Assembly: GCF_001455965.1 (NCBI RefSeq)
Contig: NZ_LKKO01000020.1
Coordinates: forward strand, 45,337-109,336
Origin: Methylobacterium sp. GXS13
GTDB lineage: Bacteria; Pseudomonadota; Alphaproteobacteria; Rhizobiales; Beijerinckiaceae
Reading direction: 5' to 3'
DNA length: 64,000 nt
Under the pieces are notes generated by a model. That model saw nothing but the letters and a program-made list of their open reading frames with translations. It made no database searches and was not told where the DNA came from. Below, in pieces: positions 44,396 through 53,800 of this stretch. The translations under genes and the position numbers were made by a program. The first letter of the stretch is position 1; every line of letters starts with the position of its first letter.

Positions 44396-45415
44396 TCACC
44401 CGCTCGCGAGCAGCTCTTTCAGCGCGTCGTCGAGGACCTTGATGTCGTCCGGACTGGTGCCGGGGCCGCCGGCGAAATGGCCCCACCACGTGTCGATCAC
44501 GCGCAGCTCCGCATCCGGCATGGCGGCCGCCTCGATGGCGTTGTCCTCGGGCGGGAAGTACAGGTCGGTGGAGGCGGGCATCAGGATCGCCTTCGCGCGG
44601 ATCGCGCCGAGCGCGGCCTTGAAGTCGCCCTTGAAGGTGTCGTTGGCGCTGATGTCGCCGTGCTGCCAGGTCCACAGCATGGCGAGCAAATTGTTGGCGT
44701 CCCGCGCGTAGAACAGCCCCTCCCAGAACCCGATGAGGAAGTCCTCCAGGGACGCGTAGCCCATGTGGGTGATGTCGGCCTCGAGCCGGTAGAAGGTCTG
44801 CGACAGGCCCCAGCCGGCATAGACCCGGCCGAAGGCGCGCAGGCCCCGGGTCGGCGGCTGCGTGTACCAGCCCTCTTCCCAAGCGGCGTCGGCCTGGAGC
44901 GCCGCCTTGGCGCCTTCCAGGAAGACGTAATTGTGCCGCGAGCACTTGGCCGAGCCCTGAAACGGCAGGATCCGCGGCACCATGTCGGGATATAGCGCCG
45001 CCCAGTGGTAGGTCTGGAGCGCGCCCATCGACCAGCCGGTGACCAGAACCAACTTCTCGATGCCGAAATGCTCGGTGACGAGGCGGTGCTGGGCGCGAAC
45101 GTTGTCGTAGGCCGTGACGTTGGGGAAGCGCGGCCCGTTCCAGGGCGCCGGCGTGTTGCTCGGCGAGGACGAGAGCCCGTTACCGAACATGTTCGGGATG
45201 ATGATGAAGTACTTGTCCGGATCGAGCGCCTTGCCGGGGCCGATCAGCCATTCGTTCTCGGTGTGCTGGCCCGAATACCAGGTCGGGTAGACGATGGCGT
45301 TGTCTTTGGCGGGGCTCAGGGTCCCGAAGGTCTTGTACGCGAGCTTGGCCGTACGCAGCGTCTTGCCGCATTGGAGCACGAAGTCGCCGAGTTCGAAGAT
45401 CTCGTAATCGGCCAT
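44396..45415 (-). CDS. Alpha/beta hydrolase (homoserine acetyltransferase-like)
   Basis: The 339-residue protein has the alpha/beta hydrolase nucleophile elbow GWSMGALQ, an aspartate in MPASTDLYFPPED and a histidine in WWGHFAGGPG, giving a full triad in MetX-like order. The N-terminal LAYKTFGTLSPAKDN resembles MetX. It lies between urtE and fmdA on the same strand, with small gaps. An amide- or ester-hydrolysing role in the same pathway is more plausible than methionine synthesis, but this is inference. Confidence 0.82.
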   Translation of the reverse strand: MADYEIFELGDFVLQCGKTLRTAKLAYKTFGTLSPAKDNAIVYPTWYSGQHTENEWLIGPGKALDPDKYFIIIPNMFGNGLSSSPSNTPAPWNGPRFPNVTAYDNVRAQHRLVTEHFGIEKLVLVTGWSMGALQTYHWAALYPDMVPRILPFQGSAKCSRHNYVFLEGAKAALQADAAWEEGWYTQPPTRGLRAFGRVYAGWGLSQTFYRLEADITHMGYASLEDFLIGFWEGLFYARDANNLLAMLWTWQHGDISANDTFKGDFKAALGAIRAKAILMPASTDLYFPPEDNAIEAAAMPDAELRVIDTWWGHFAGGPGTSPDDIKVLDDALKELLASG

Positions 45416-45425
45416 GTGGGCGCCC

Positions 45426-46190
45426 CTAGACCGACAGGAACCGGGCGACGGCCGCCTCGTCGATGCCGTCCCGCGGCGCCTCGTGGACGATGGCCCCGTT
45501 CTCCATCACGATCACCCGGTCGGCGACGTCGAGGGCGAAGCTCAGGACCTGCTCGGACACCACGATCGACAGGCCGCGGTCGTCGCGGATTTTCTTCAGG
45601 GTCCGGCCCATCTCGCGGATGATCGAGGGTTGGATGCCCTCCGTGGGCTCGTCCAGCAGCAGCACCTTCGGGCGGCTGGCGAGCGCCCGGGCGATGGCGA
45701 GCTGTTGCTGCTGGCCGCCGGACAGGTTGCCGCCGCGCCGTCCCTTCATCTCCAGCAGGACCGGGAACATGTCGTAGAGGTCCTGCGGCACCCTGCGGGC
45801 GCCGGTGACCGTCAGGCCGGTCTCGATGTTCTCCTGCACCGTCATGGTGGAGAAGATCATCCGGCCTTGCGGCACGTAGGCCAGGCCCTTGGCGACCCGG
45901 GCGTGGCTCTTGAGCCCGGCGACCTCCTCGCCCTCGACCCGGATCGTCCCGGATTTGACCGGCACAAGACCCATCAGGGTCTTCATCAGGGTGGTCTTGC
46001 CCATGCCGTTGCGGCCCATCACGGCGACGATCTCGCCGGGTGCCACCGAGAAGCTCAGCCCGTGCAGGACCTCGCTCTGGCCGTAGGCGGCGTGGAGGTC
46101 GTGGATGTCGAGGGCCGGGGCCACGTCCGGGATCACGACGCGCGGCGGAGCCTGGGCGAGCGGCGGGTGTGCGGTCTGGAGCGAGCCCAT
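45426..46190 (-). CDS. urtE: Urea/short-chain amide ABC transporter ATPase UrtE
   Basis: The 254-residue ATPase has Walker A GRNGMGKTT, signature LSGGQQQQLAIARAL and Walker B VLLLDEPTEGIQPS, with the QGRMIF Q-loop. The GIQPSII segment is typical of the UrtE/LivF group. It pairs with UrtD on the UrtB-UrtC permease. Its start lies two bases past the urtD stop. It could equally be called FmdF by the Methylophilus scheme. Confidence 0.9.
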   Translation of the reverse strand: MGSLQTAHPPLAQAPPRVVIPDVAPALDIHDLHAAYGQSEVLHGLSFSVAPGEIVAVMGRNGMGKTTLMKTLMGLVPVKSGTIRVEGEEVAGLKSHARVAKGLAYVPQGRMIFSTMTVQENIETGLTVTGARRVPQDLYDMFPVLLEMKGRRGGNLSGGQQQQLAIARALASRPKVLLLDEPTEGIQPSIIREMGRTLKKIRDDRGLSIVVSEQVLSFALDVADRVIVMENGAIVHEAPRDGIDEAAVARFLSV

Positions 46191-46192
46191 CG

Positions 46193-46978
46193 TCAATGTC
46201 CCAGATACACTTCGATGACCTTCGGGTCGTTCTTGACCCGCTCCATCGACCCCTCGGAGAGGACCTTGCCCTGGTGGAGCACGGTGACCCGGTGGGCGAT
46301 GTCTTCGACGAACTTCATGTCGTGCTCGATCACCAGCACCGAACGGCCCTTGATGATCTGGTTGAGGAGTTCCGCGGTCTTGATCCGCTCGCCGACGCTC
46401 ATCCCGGCCACCGGCTCGTCGAGCATCAGCAGCTCCGGGTCCTGGATCAGCAGCATGCCGATCTCGAGCCACTGCTTCTGGCCGTGGCTCAGGAACTCGG
46501 CCCGTTCCTTGAGCTGGTCCTTGAGGAAGATCGTCTGGGCGATCTCGTGGATCCGGTCGCGGACTTCCGCATCCCGCTTGAACGTCAGGGCGCCGAACAC
46601 CGAGCGCCCGCGGGGGAACGAGATCTCCAGGTTCTCGAACACCGTGAGGTCGTCGTAGATCGACGGCGTCTGGAACTTGCGGCCGACGCCGGCCTGCACG
46701 ATCGCGCTCTCGGAGAGCTTAGTCAGCTCCTGACCCTTGTACTTGATCGAGCCGGTGCTGGCCTTGGTGCGCCCGCAGATCAGGTCGAGCACCGTGGTCT
46801 TGCCGGCGCCGTTCGGGCCGATGATCACCCGGATCTCGTCCGGGTCGACGTAGAACGACACGTCGTTGACCGCCTTGAACCCGTCGAACGAGACCGTCAG
46901 CGCCTCGACGGCGAGGAGGTAGTCCGCCGGGGCCGCTTCGGCGCCGACCACGGGGGAGGAGAGGAGCGCGGCGTTCAT
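46193..46978 (-). CDS. urtD: Urea/short-chain amide ABC transporter ATPase UrtD
   Basis: The 261-residue ATPase has Walker A GPNGAGKTT, GRKFQTPSIYDDLTVFENL in the UrtD/LivG style, the unusual signature LSHGQKQWLEIGM and Walker B LLMLDEPVAGMS. This LSHGQ signature is diagnostic of UrtD. ATG at 46978 has GAGGAA before it and overlaps the 3' end of urtC. Confidence 0.94.
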   Translation of the reverse strand: MNAALLSSPVVGAEAAPADYLLAVEALTVSFDGFKAVNDVSFYVDPDEIRVIIGPNGAGKTTVLDLICGRTKASTGSIKYKGQELTKLSESAIVQAGVGRKFQTPSIYDDLTVFENLEISFPRGRSVFGALTFKRDAEVRDRIHEIAQTIFLKDQLKERAEFLSHGQKQWLEIGMLLIQDPELLMLDEPVAGMSVGERIKTAELLNQIIKGRSVLVIEHDMKFVEDIAHRVTVLHQGKVLSEGSMERVKNDPKVIEVYLGH

Positions 46979-46985
46979 GGGTTCC

Positions 46986-48179
46986 TCACTCGGCCGGAGC
47001 GCCAACGGGCGCCTTTTGGGACGGGGCGATGGCGGGCGGGGGCGCCCGCAAACCCTTCACCCGGCGGGTCAGGCGGGGCTCGATCTGCTCGCGCCAGATG
47101 CCGGCCAGACCGTTCGGGAAGGCGAGCACCACCGCGATGAACAGGGCGCCGAGGCCGAACAGCCAGAGATCCGGAAAGCTCTCGGAGAAGCTGGTCTTGG
47201 CCCAGTTCACCAGCAGCGTGCCCCAGACCGCGCCGAACAGGGACAGGCGCCCACCGACCGCGGCGTAGATCACCATCTCGATCGAGGGCACGATGCCCAC
47301 GAAGGAGGGCGACATGAACCCGACCTGGAGGGTGAACATCGCCCCGCCGAGCGCCGCGAAGCCGGCCGCCAGGCAGAAGGCGAAGACCTTGAAGCCGGCG
47401 ACCGAATAGCCCGAGAACCGGACCCGGTCCTCCTTGTCGCGCATGGCGACCAGGATGCGGCCGAGCTTCGACTTCTTCACGTACTGCGTCGCCAGGATGC
47501 AGGCGATGAGCAGGCCGCCGTTCACGAAGTACAGGATCACCTTGGCGTGGTCGGTGCGGATGTCCCAGCCGTGGAGGGTGCGCAGGTCCGTGATGCCGTT
47601 AATGCCGCCGGTGTAGCCCTGCTGGCCGACGATCAGGATCGTCAGGATCGCGGCGATCGCCTGGGTGATGATCGCGAAATAGGTGCCGCCGACCCGGCGC
47701 TTGAACATCGCGTAGGAGATGATCAGCGCGAACAGGACCGGGACCGCCACCACCAGGATCAGGGTCAGCGGCAGGCTCCTGAACGGCAGCCAGAACCACG
47801 GGATCTCGGTGATCTGGTTCCAGTCCATGAAGTCCGGGATGCCCGGGGTCGACTGGATCTTGGTGTTGGCGACGCTCGAAGCCTCAAGCTTCAGGTACAT
47901 CGCCATGCAGTACCCACCGAGCCCGAAAAAGACGCCCTGGCCCAAGGACAAAATACCGGCATAGCCCCAGCAGATCACCAGCCCGAGCGCCACGAAGGCG
48001 TAGGTGAGATACTTGCCGACGAGGTTGAGGCGGAACCCGTCGAGGGCCAGCGGCAGGACCACCAGGATCACCCCGGCGAGCAGAGCCAAGCTCAGCCATT
48101 CCACCGGCTTCATGAACGGGTTGTCGTTGACGGTGACCGACTTGGTCAGGGTCTGGACCGGATTCGTCATCGTGGACAT
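46986..48179 (-). CDS. urtC: Urea/short-chain amide ABC transporter permease UrtC
   Basis: The 397-residue inner-membrane protein has about ten helices in the LivM fold. It has the family motifs LVICWGYAGILSLGQGVFFGLGGYCMAMY, FAIITQAIAAILT, GINGITDL and the EAA-like loop LVAMRDKEDRVRFSGYSVAGFKVFAFCLAA. It forms the channel with UrtB. It begins two bases past the urtB stop (minus strand). Confidence 0.93.
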   Translation of the reverse strand: MSTMTNPVQTLTKSVTVNDNPFMKPVEWLSLALLAGVILVVLPLALDGFRLNLVGKYLTYAFVALGLVICWGYAGILSLGQGVFFGLGGYCMAMYLKLEASSVANTKIQSTPGIPDFMDWNQITEIPWFWLPFRSLPLTLILVVAVPVLFALIISYAMFKRRVGGTYFAIITQAIAAILTILIVGQQGYTGGINGITDLRTLHGWDIRTDHAKVILYFVNGGLLIACILATQYVKKSKLGRILVAMRDKEDRVRFSGYSVAGFKVFAFCLAAGFAALGGAMFTLQVGFMSPSFVGIVPSIEMVIYAAVGGRLSLFGAVWGTLLVNWAKTSFSESFPDLWLFGLGALFIAVVLAFPNGLAGIWREQIEPRLTRRVKGLRAPPPAIAPSQKAPVGAPAE

Positions 48180-48181
48180 CC

Positions 48182-49108
48182 TCAGCGCCGGACCTTGAGG
48201 GTGAAGAGGCCCTGCGGCCGCAACATCAGGATGCCGACCACCGCGAGCAGGGTGATCACCTTGGCCATCGAGCCGGAGAGGAAGAATTCCAGGGTCGATT
48301 GCGTCTGGGAGATCGAGAAGGCCGACGCGATGGTGCCCAAGAGGCTCGCGGCGCCGCCGAAGACGACGATCAGGAACGTGTCGACGATGTAGAGCTGGCC
48401 GGAGGTCGGCCCGGTCGAGCCGATCATCGTGAAGGCCGAGCCGGCGACGCCCGCGATGCCGCAGCCCAGCCCGAACGTGTAGCGGTCGACCTTTTCGGTA
48501 TCGATGCCCACGGCGCCGGCCATGGCGCGGTTGGCCATCACGGCCCGGACCTGCTGTCCAAAGCGCGAGCGATAGATCAGCAGCGCCACGCTCACCGTGA
48601 TCAGGATGGTGATGGCCATCACGAACAGGCCGTTGACCGGGATCTCGATCGTGTCGGTGACCTGCACCGAGCCGATCAGCCAGGACGGCAGCTCGACGCC
48701 GACCTCGCGGGCGCCGAAGATCGACCGGTAGGCCTGCTGCAGGATCAGCGACAGGCCCCAGGTGGCGAGCAGCGTGTCGAGGGGGCGCTTGTAGAGGAAC
48801 CGGATCAGGCTCCACTCCACCAGCATCCCGAGCGCCCCGGAGGCCAGGAACGCCAGCCCCATCGCGACGAAGAAGTAGACCGGGAACAAAGCCGGCAGGT
48901 AGCTCTGGCAGAAGGCCGAGCAGAGATAGGTGACGTAGGCCCCGAGGATCATGAATTCCCCGTGGGCCATATTGATCACGCCCATCTGCCCGAAGATGAT
49001 CGCCAGACCCAGCGCCATCAGCAGGTAGACCGAGAACAGGATCAGGCCGGCAAAACCCTGCATGGCGAAGATCGCGCCGAGGTCGCCGAGGGAATACTCG
49101 CCCAACAT
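48182..49108 (-). CDS. urtB: Urea/short-chain amide ABC transporter permease UrtB
   Basis: The 308-residue membrane protein has about eight helices with the LivH-type motifs LGLAIIFGQMGVINMAHGEFMILGAY and GIDTEKVDRYTFGLGCGIAGVAG (the ATPase contact loop). It is shorter than UrtB proteins with a large N-terminal periplasmic domain. It starts after palindromic repeat copy B, which separates it from urtA. Confidence 0.93.
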   Translation of the reverse strand: MLGEYSLGDLGAIFAMQGFAGLILFSVYLLMALGLAIIFGQMGVINMAHGEFMILGAYVTYLCSAFCQSYLPALFPVYFFVAMGLAFLASGALGMLVEWSLIRFLYKRPLDTLLATWGLSLILQQAYRSIFGAREVGVELPSWLIGSVQVTDTIEIPVNGLFVMAITILITVSVALLIYRSRFGQQVRAVMANRAMAGAVGIDTEKVDRYTFGLGCGIAGVAGSAFTMIGSTGPTSGQLYIVDTFLIVVFGGAASLLGTIASAFSISQTQSTLEFFLSGSMAKVITLLAVVGILMLRPQGLFTLKVRR

Positions 49109-49159
49109 TGTTTCGTGTCTCCCGCGATCTTGCTGGTGTGTCGGTGTCCGCGACGCTCT

Positions 49160-49324
49160 CCCTCCCCCCTCTGCGGGGGAGGGTGGCCCGCGAAGCGGGT
49201 CGGGAGAGGAGAGCGCCGTATCCGGAGAGGGCGCGGCGGAGATGAAATCCTGCTCCGTCGCGCTGCCCCTCTCCCGTCCCCTGCTGACGCAGGGGCCCCC
49301 TCCCCCGCAGGGGGGGGAGGGGAG
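49160..49324. repeat. Palindromic repeat copy B (urtA-urtB gap)
   Basis: This copy of the palindrome at 42613-42775 is about 165 bp, with the same order of segments: CCCTCCCCCC, GGGAGGGTGGCCC, CGGGAGAGG, then GTCGCGCTGCCCCTCTCCCG and the closing G-rich arm. It occupies most of the urtA-urtB gap. A transcript here would form a long stem-loop, which could protect or end the highly needed urtA message. Confidence 0.85.
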
Positions 49325-49333
49325 CGTTGGAGA

Positions 49334-50602
49334 CTACTGGTAGCCCTTCGGGAACGGGTCCGGCTTGATCAGCTCCGGGCTGGTGTAGACGATCTCGAAC
49401 TGGCCATCGGGCTTGGCCTTGCCGACCCGGGTCTTCGACCAGAGGTGGTGGTTCTCGTCGATCCGGACGTAGCCTTCCGGAGCGCCCTTGAACTCTAGGC
49501 CCGGGGAGGCGGCGACCACCTTGTCGACGTCGAAGGAGCCGGCCTTCTCGCACGCCATCTTCCACAGGTACGGGCCGAGATAGGCCGCCTGCGTCACGTC
49601 GCCGATGACCGTCTTTTCGCCCCACATCTTCTTGAAGGCGGCGACGAATGCCTTGTTGTTCTCGTTCTCGATCGACTGGAAGTACTTCATGCAGGCATAG
49701 GCCCCGGCGATGTTCTCGCCGCCGATGCCGTCGATCTCGTCCTCGGTGACCGAGATCGTCATCAGCACCTGCTTCGACAGGTCGATGCCGGCCGCCTTGA
49801 GCTGCTTGTAGAACGCCACGTTCGAGCCGCCGACCACGTCGGTGAAGATCACCTTCGGCTTGGTCAGCTTGATCTTGTTGATCACCGAGTTGAACTGGGT
49901 GTGGCCAAGCGGGAAGTATTCCTCGCCGACGACCTTGCCCTTGAGAACGTTCTCGACGTGCTTGCGGGCGATCTTGTTCGAGGTGCGCGGCCAGATGTAG
50001 TCCGAGCCGATGAAGTAGAAGCTGTCGCCACCCTTCTCCTTGTGGACCCAGTCGAGCCCGGCCAGAATCTGCTGCGTGGCCTCCTGGCCGGTGTAGAACA
50101 CGTTCTTGGACTGCTCCAGGCCCTCGTAGAAGGTCGGATAGTACAGGAGGCCGTTATACTGCTCGAACACCGGCAGCACCGCCTTGCGGGAGGCCGAGGT
50201 CCAGCAACCCATCACGGCGGCGCAATGGTCGTTGACCAGGAGCTTCTTGGCCTTCTCGGCGAAGGTCGGCCAGTCGGAGGCGCCGTCCTCCTGGATGATC
50301 TTGATCTTGCGGCCGAGCACGCCGCCGGCCTCATTGATCTGCGCGATGGCGAGCTTCTCCGCCTCCTGGGCGCCGGTCTCGGAGATCGCCATCGTGCCGG
50401 TGACCGAGTGCAGGATGCCGACCGTCACCTCGGTGTCGGTCACGGCGAGGCCGGTTGTGTTCACCGCCGAGGTGGGCGCTGCCGCCCAGGCGCCGCGGGG
50501 CATCAAGGCGAGGGCCGGCGCGCCGGCCAGTCCCATGAGCAGCCTGCGCCGCAACGGGGAGTGCAAGCCGTTCTTCGCGCCGGTCTCGGTGTCGTCAGCC
50601 AT
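49334..50602 (-). CDS. urtA: Urea/short-chain amide ABC transporter substrate-binding protein UrtA
   Basis: The 422-residue periplasmic protein has an N-terminal twin-arginine-like signal (RRRLLMGLAGAPALAL) and the Peripla_BP_5 fold. It has VGILHSVTGTMAISETG, CAAVMGCWTSASRKAVLPVFE and LLYYPTFYEGLEQSKNVFYTG, which are characteristic of UrtA and FmdD. It is the first gene of the amide import operon. A start at 50617 would add five residues. It is divergent from the permease-kinase gene. Confidence 0.94.
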   Translation of the reverse strand: MADDTETGAKNGLHSPLRRRLLMGLAGAPALALMPRGAWAAAPTSAVNTTGLAVTDTEVTVGILHSVTGTMAISETGAQEAEKLAIAQINEAGGVLGRKIKIIQEDGASDWPTFAEKAKKLLVNDHCAAVMGCWTSASRKAVLPVFEQYNGLLYYPTFYEGLEQSKNVFYTGQEATQQILAGLDWVHKEKGGDSFYFIGSDYIWPRTSNKIARKHVENVLKGKVVGEEYFPLGHTQFNSVINKIKLTKPKVIFTDVVGGSNVAFYKQLKAAGIDLSKQVLMTISVTEDEIDGIGGENIAGAYACMKYFQSIENENNKAFVAAFKKMWGEKTVIGDVTQAAYLGPYLWKMACEKAGSFDVDKVVAASPGLEFKGAPEGYVRIDENHHLWSKTRVGKAKPDGQFEIVYTSPELIKPDPFPKGYQ

Positions 50603-50682
50603 CGTGCCTGCCTTCATCCGCGTCCAAGCCTTGAGAAGCGGCTCGGATCGACTGGTCCAGGCTAGGTCTTCGGTTGCACTGC

Positions 50683-50709
50683 GGCCTATACGATGTTTTG
50701 CGTATGGCC
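50683..50709. promoter_or_regulatory. Palindrome at the urtA transcription start region
   Basis: ATACG (50688-50692) and CGTAT (50701-50705) with an eight-base spacer are flanked by GGCC on both outer sides. It sits where transcription from the sigma-54-like promoter would begin, so it may be an operator. The response regulator encoded at 54224 is the natural candidate. Confidence 0.4.
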
Positions 50710-50715
50710 GTTCTC

Positions 50716-50732
50716 TTGCATCGAGCGCACCA
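50716..50732 (-). promoter_or_regulatory. Sigma-54-like promoter facing urtA
   Basis: On the minus strand the sequence reads TGGTGCGCTCGATGCAA. The invariant GG and GC of sigma-54 promoters are present with the right spacing, and 9 of the 12 specified positions of TGGCACG-N4-TTGCW match. It would start transcription near 50706, about 100 bases before urtA. A nitrogen-controlled importer is a classic sigma-54 target. Confidence 0.4.
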
Positions 50733-50783
50733 TCGCGGCGCAGAAGTCTGAGGGATCGTTGGGAGCGAAGGCTGGGAGCGTGG

Positions 50784-50808
50784 GCAGCGCCCGGGCGCTG
50801 CATTTTTT
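50784..50808 (+). terminator. Intrinsic terminator in the leader of the permease-kinase gene
   Basis: The 18-base palindrome at 50784-50801 (GCAGCGCCC paired with GGGCGCTGC) is followed at once by ATTTTTT. It reads as a terminator on the plus strand, about 50 bases before the kinase ATG, where no upstream plus-strand gene needs one. It could be an attenuator. A run of alternating G and C follows (50808-50826). Confidence 0.55.
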
Positions 50809-50856
50809 GCGCGCGCGCGTGCGCGAACGCGGCCTCATGCCCCGAACCGGGTCCCG

Positions 50857-53800
50857 ATGAGCGGCCCCCAGCGCATCATCCCGATCCGCCGGGACTACAA
50901 CCGCTTCGTCGCCGACGAGACACTGGAGGATTACGCCCTCCGCTTCACCGCCAAGAAGGCGCGGCGCTGGTCCGGCTTCCAGGTGGCGCAGACGGCTCTG
51001 GGTTCGGTCTCGTTCCTGGCGCTGGAGGCGATCGGCGGGACGCTGGCGCTCACGGCGGGCTTCCCCAACACGCTGGCCGCCGTGCTGGTGGTCGGCCTGA
51101 TCATCTTCGCCACCGCGGCGCCGATCACCGTCTACGCCGCCCGCTACGGCCTCGACATGGACCTGCTGACCCGGGGCGCCGGGTTCGGCTATCTCGGCTC
51201 CACGGTCACGTCGCTAATCTACGCGAGCTTCACCTTCCTGTTCTTCGCCATCGAGGCGGCGATCATGGCGCTGGCGCTGCAGCTCTGCTTCGGGCTGCCG
51301 CTGGGCGTCGGCTACCTCCTCTGCGCCGCCGCGGTGATTCCCCTGGTGGTCTACGGCATCCGGCTGATCAGCCGCTTCCAGATCTGGACGCAGCCGCTCT
51401 GGGTGGCCTTGAGCCTGCTGCCGCTCGTGTTCGTGGCGGCGCAGGGCGCCGAGCCCCTGCATGCGCTGGCGGATTTCCCGGGCCTCGACGGCGGCGGCGC
51501 GGCGTTCGATGTCGGCCGGTTCGGTCTCGCCACCGGGGTGCTGTTGGCCCTGCTGGCCCAGGTCGGCGAGCAGGTCGACTTTTTGAGATTCGTGCCCGAG
51601 CCTGTCGGCCAGCGCGACTGGCGCTGGTGGCTTGCGGTGCTCTCGGGGGGCGCCGGCTGGATCGTGCCCGGCATGCTCAAGATCCTGCTCGGCGCCGGGC
51701 TCGCGGTCCTGGCGCTCGGGCATGGCGTCCCGCCCGAGCATGCCGCCGAGCCGACCCGGATGTACGCGGTCGCGTTCGGCTACGTCACCGGGGAGGGCGG
51801 CCGGGCGGCACTCCTGCTCACCGGCCTGTTCGTCCTGGTCTCGCAGCTCAAGATCAACCTCACCAACGCCTATGCCGGCTCGATCGCGTGGTCGAACTTC
51901 TTCTCCCGGCTGACCCATAGCCATCCGGGGCGGGTGGTCTGGCTGGTGTTCAACGTCGCGATCGCGGTGCTCCTGATGGAGCTCGGCATCGACAAGACCA
52001 TCGAGAGCACGTTGCCGCTCTACGCCTCCGTGGTCTCGGCCTGGGTCGGGGCACTGGCCGCCGACCTCGCGGTGAACAAGCCGCTCGGCCTCTCGCCCCC
52101 GGGTATCGAGTTCAAGCGCGCCCATCTCTACGCGATCAATCCCGTCGGAACCGGCGCCATGGTGCTGGCGCTCGCCGTCGGCGGCCTCGCCTATGCCGGC
52201 CTGCTGGGCCACGCGCTTCAGCCCTTCGCGCCACTCCTGACGCTGGCCACCGCCTTTGCGGCGGCGCCGGTGATCGCCCGCGCCACGGCCGGCCGCTGGT
52301 ATCTCGCGCGGATACCGAAGCAGGATTGGGGGGCGGGCGAGATCATTTGCCGGGTCTGCGAATTGCCCTTCGAGGGCGAGGACATGGCTCATTGCCCGGC
52401 CTACGACGCCCCGATCTGCTCCCTGTGCTGCTCGCTCGATGCCCGCTGCGGCGACCTGTGCAAGCCGCACGGTCGGTTGGAGGCCCAGGCGCAGCAGGCG
52501 CTCGGCCGGATCCTGCCGGGCCGCACCGCCGCCTGGATCGGCGCGCCGCTCGGGCGCTATCTGGCGGTCATGCTGACGCTCTGCGCGGTGATCGGCCTGA
52601 TCCTGGGGATCGTGCATGCCGGAGCGACCATCGCGCATCCCGAGCACCGCGACTTTCTGCGCTCGGCGCTCACCAGCGTGTTCTTCATCCTGGTTGTGAT
52701 CCTCGGCGTGGTGGCGTGGCTGTTCGTCCTCGCCCAGGAGAGCCGGCGGGTCGCCCAGTCCGAGACGATGCGCCAGACCGCGCTCTACGAGGCCGAGATC
52801 GCCGCGCACAAGCTCACGGACGCCAAGCTGCAGGAGGCCAAGGAGCGGGCCGAGGCCGCGAACCTCGCCAAGAGCCGCTACGTCGTCGGCATCAGTCACG
52901 AATTGCGCACACCGCTCTCCACGGTGCTCGGCTACGCACAGCTGCTCGAATCCGATCCCGCGATCCCGGCCCCGCGCCTCAACGGTATCCGGGTGATCCG
53001 GCGCAGCGCCCAGCACCTATCCGGGCTGATCGACGGACTCCTCGACATCTCGCGGATGGAGGCCGGGCGGCTCGAGATCCACCGGGACGAGGTCCGGCTC
53101 ACGGAGTTCCTCGACCAGCTGGTCGACATGGTCCGGCTCCAGGCCCGGGAGGCGGGCCTCGAATTCCGGTTCTCCCGGCCGGAAATCCTGCCCGCGGTGG
53201 TCGCCACCGACGAGAAGCGCCTGCGCCAGGTGCTGCTCAACCTCCTGTCGAACGCGATCAAGTTCACGCCCTCCGGCACCGTCTCGCTGGATCTGAGCTA
53301 TCGCAGCCAGATCGCAATATTCACGATCCGCGACACCGGCCCGGGCATTCCGGAGGCGGATCTGGCCCGGATCTTCCAGCCGTTCGAGCGCGGCTCGACC
53401 CCGGCCGCCCGCAGCACCCCGGGGACGGGGCTCGGGCTCACCATCGCGGACCTGCTGGCGCAATTGCTCGGCGGCGAGATCACCGTGGCGGCGGCGCCGG
53501 GCGGCGGCACCCAGGCCCGGCTGCGCCTGATGCTGTCATCCGTCGCCCAGCCCGCACCGATCATCCTGCCGGTCCCGGCCTCCGCGCCGGAACGGGCCTA
53601 TGCCGGTGCCCGCCGCACGATCCTGGTGGCCGACGACGACAGCGCCCACCGCGCCCTGATGCGGGCGATCCTGGAGCCGCACGGGATTTTTGTGATCGAG
53701 GCGGGCTCGGGGCCCGAATGCCTGGCGGCGGTGGCCCGGGGCGGCATCGACCTGATCCTGCTCGACATCGCCATGCCGGGCATGAGCGGCTGGGCCGCCG

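Noticed and set aside
42613..49324. The two GC-rich repeats as ends of a composite transposon
   Set aside because: They are in the same orientation and palindromic, lack a transposase between them, and lie in a functionally coherent operon. A REP-like element is more likely.
51214..53016. A 600-codon open frame opposite the permease-kinase gene
   Set aside because: It is antisense to clear permease and kinase domains and has no recognisable motif.
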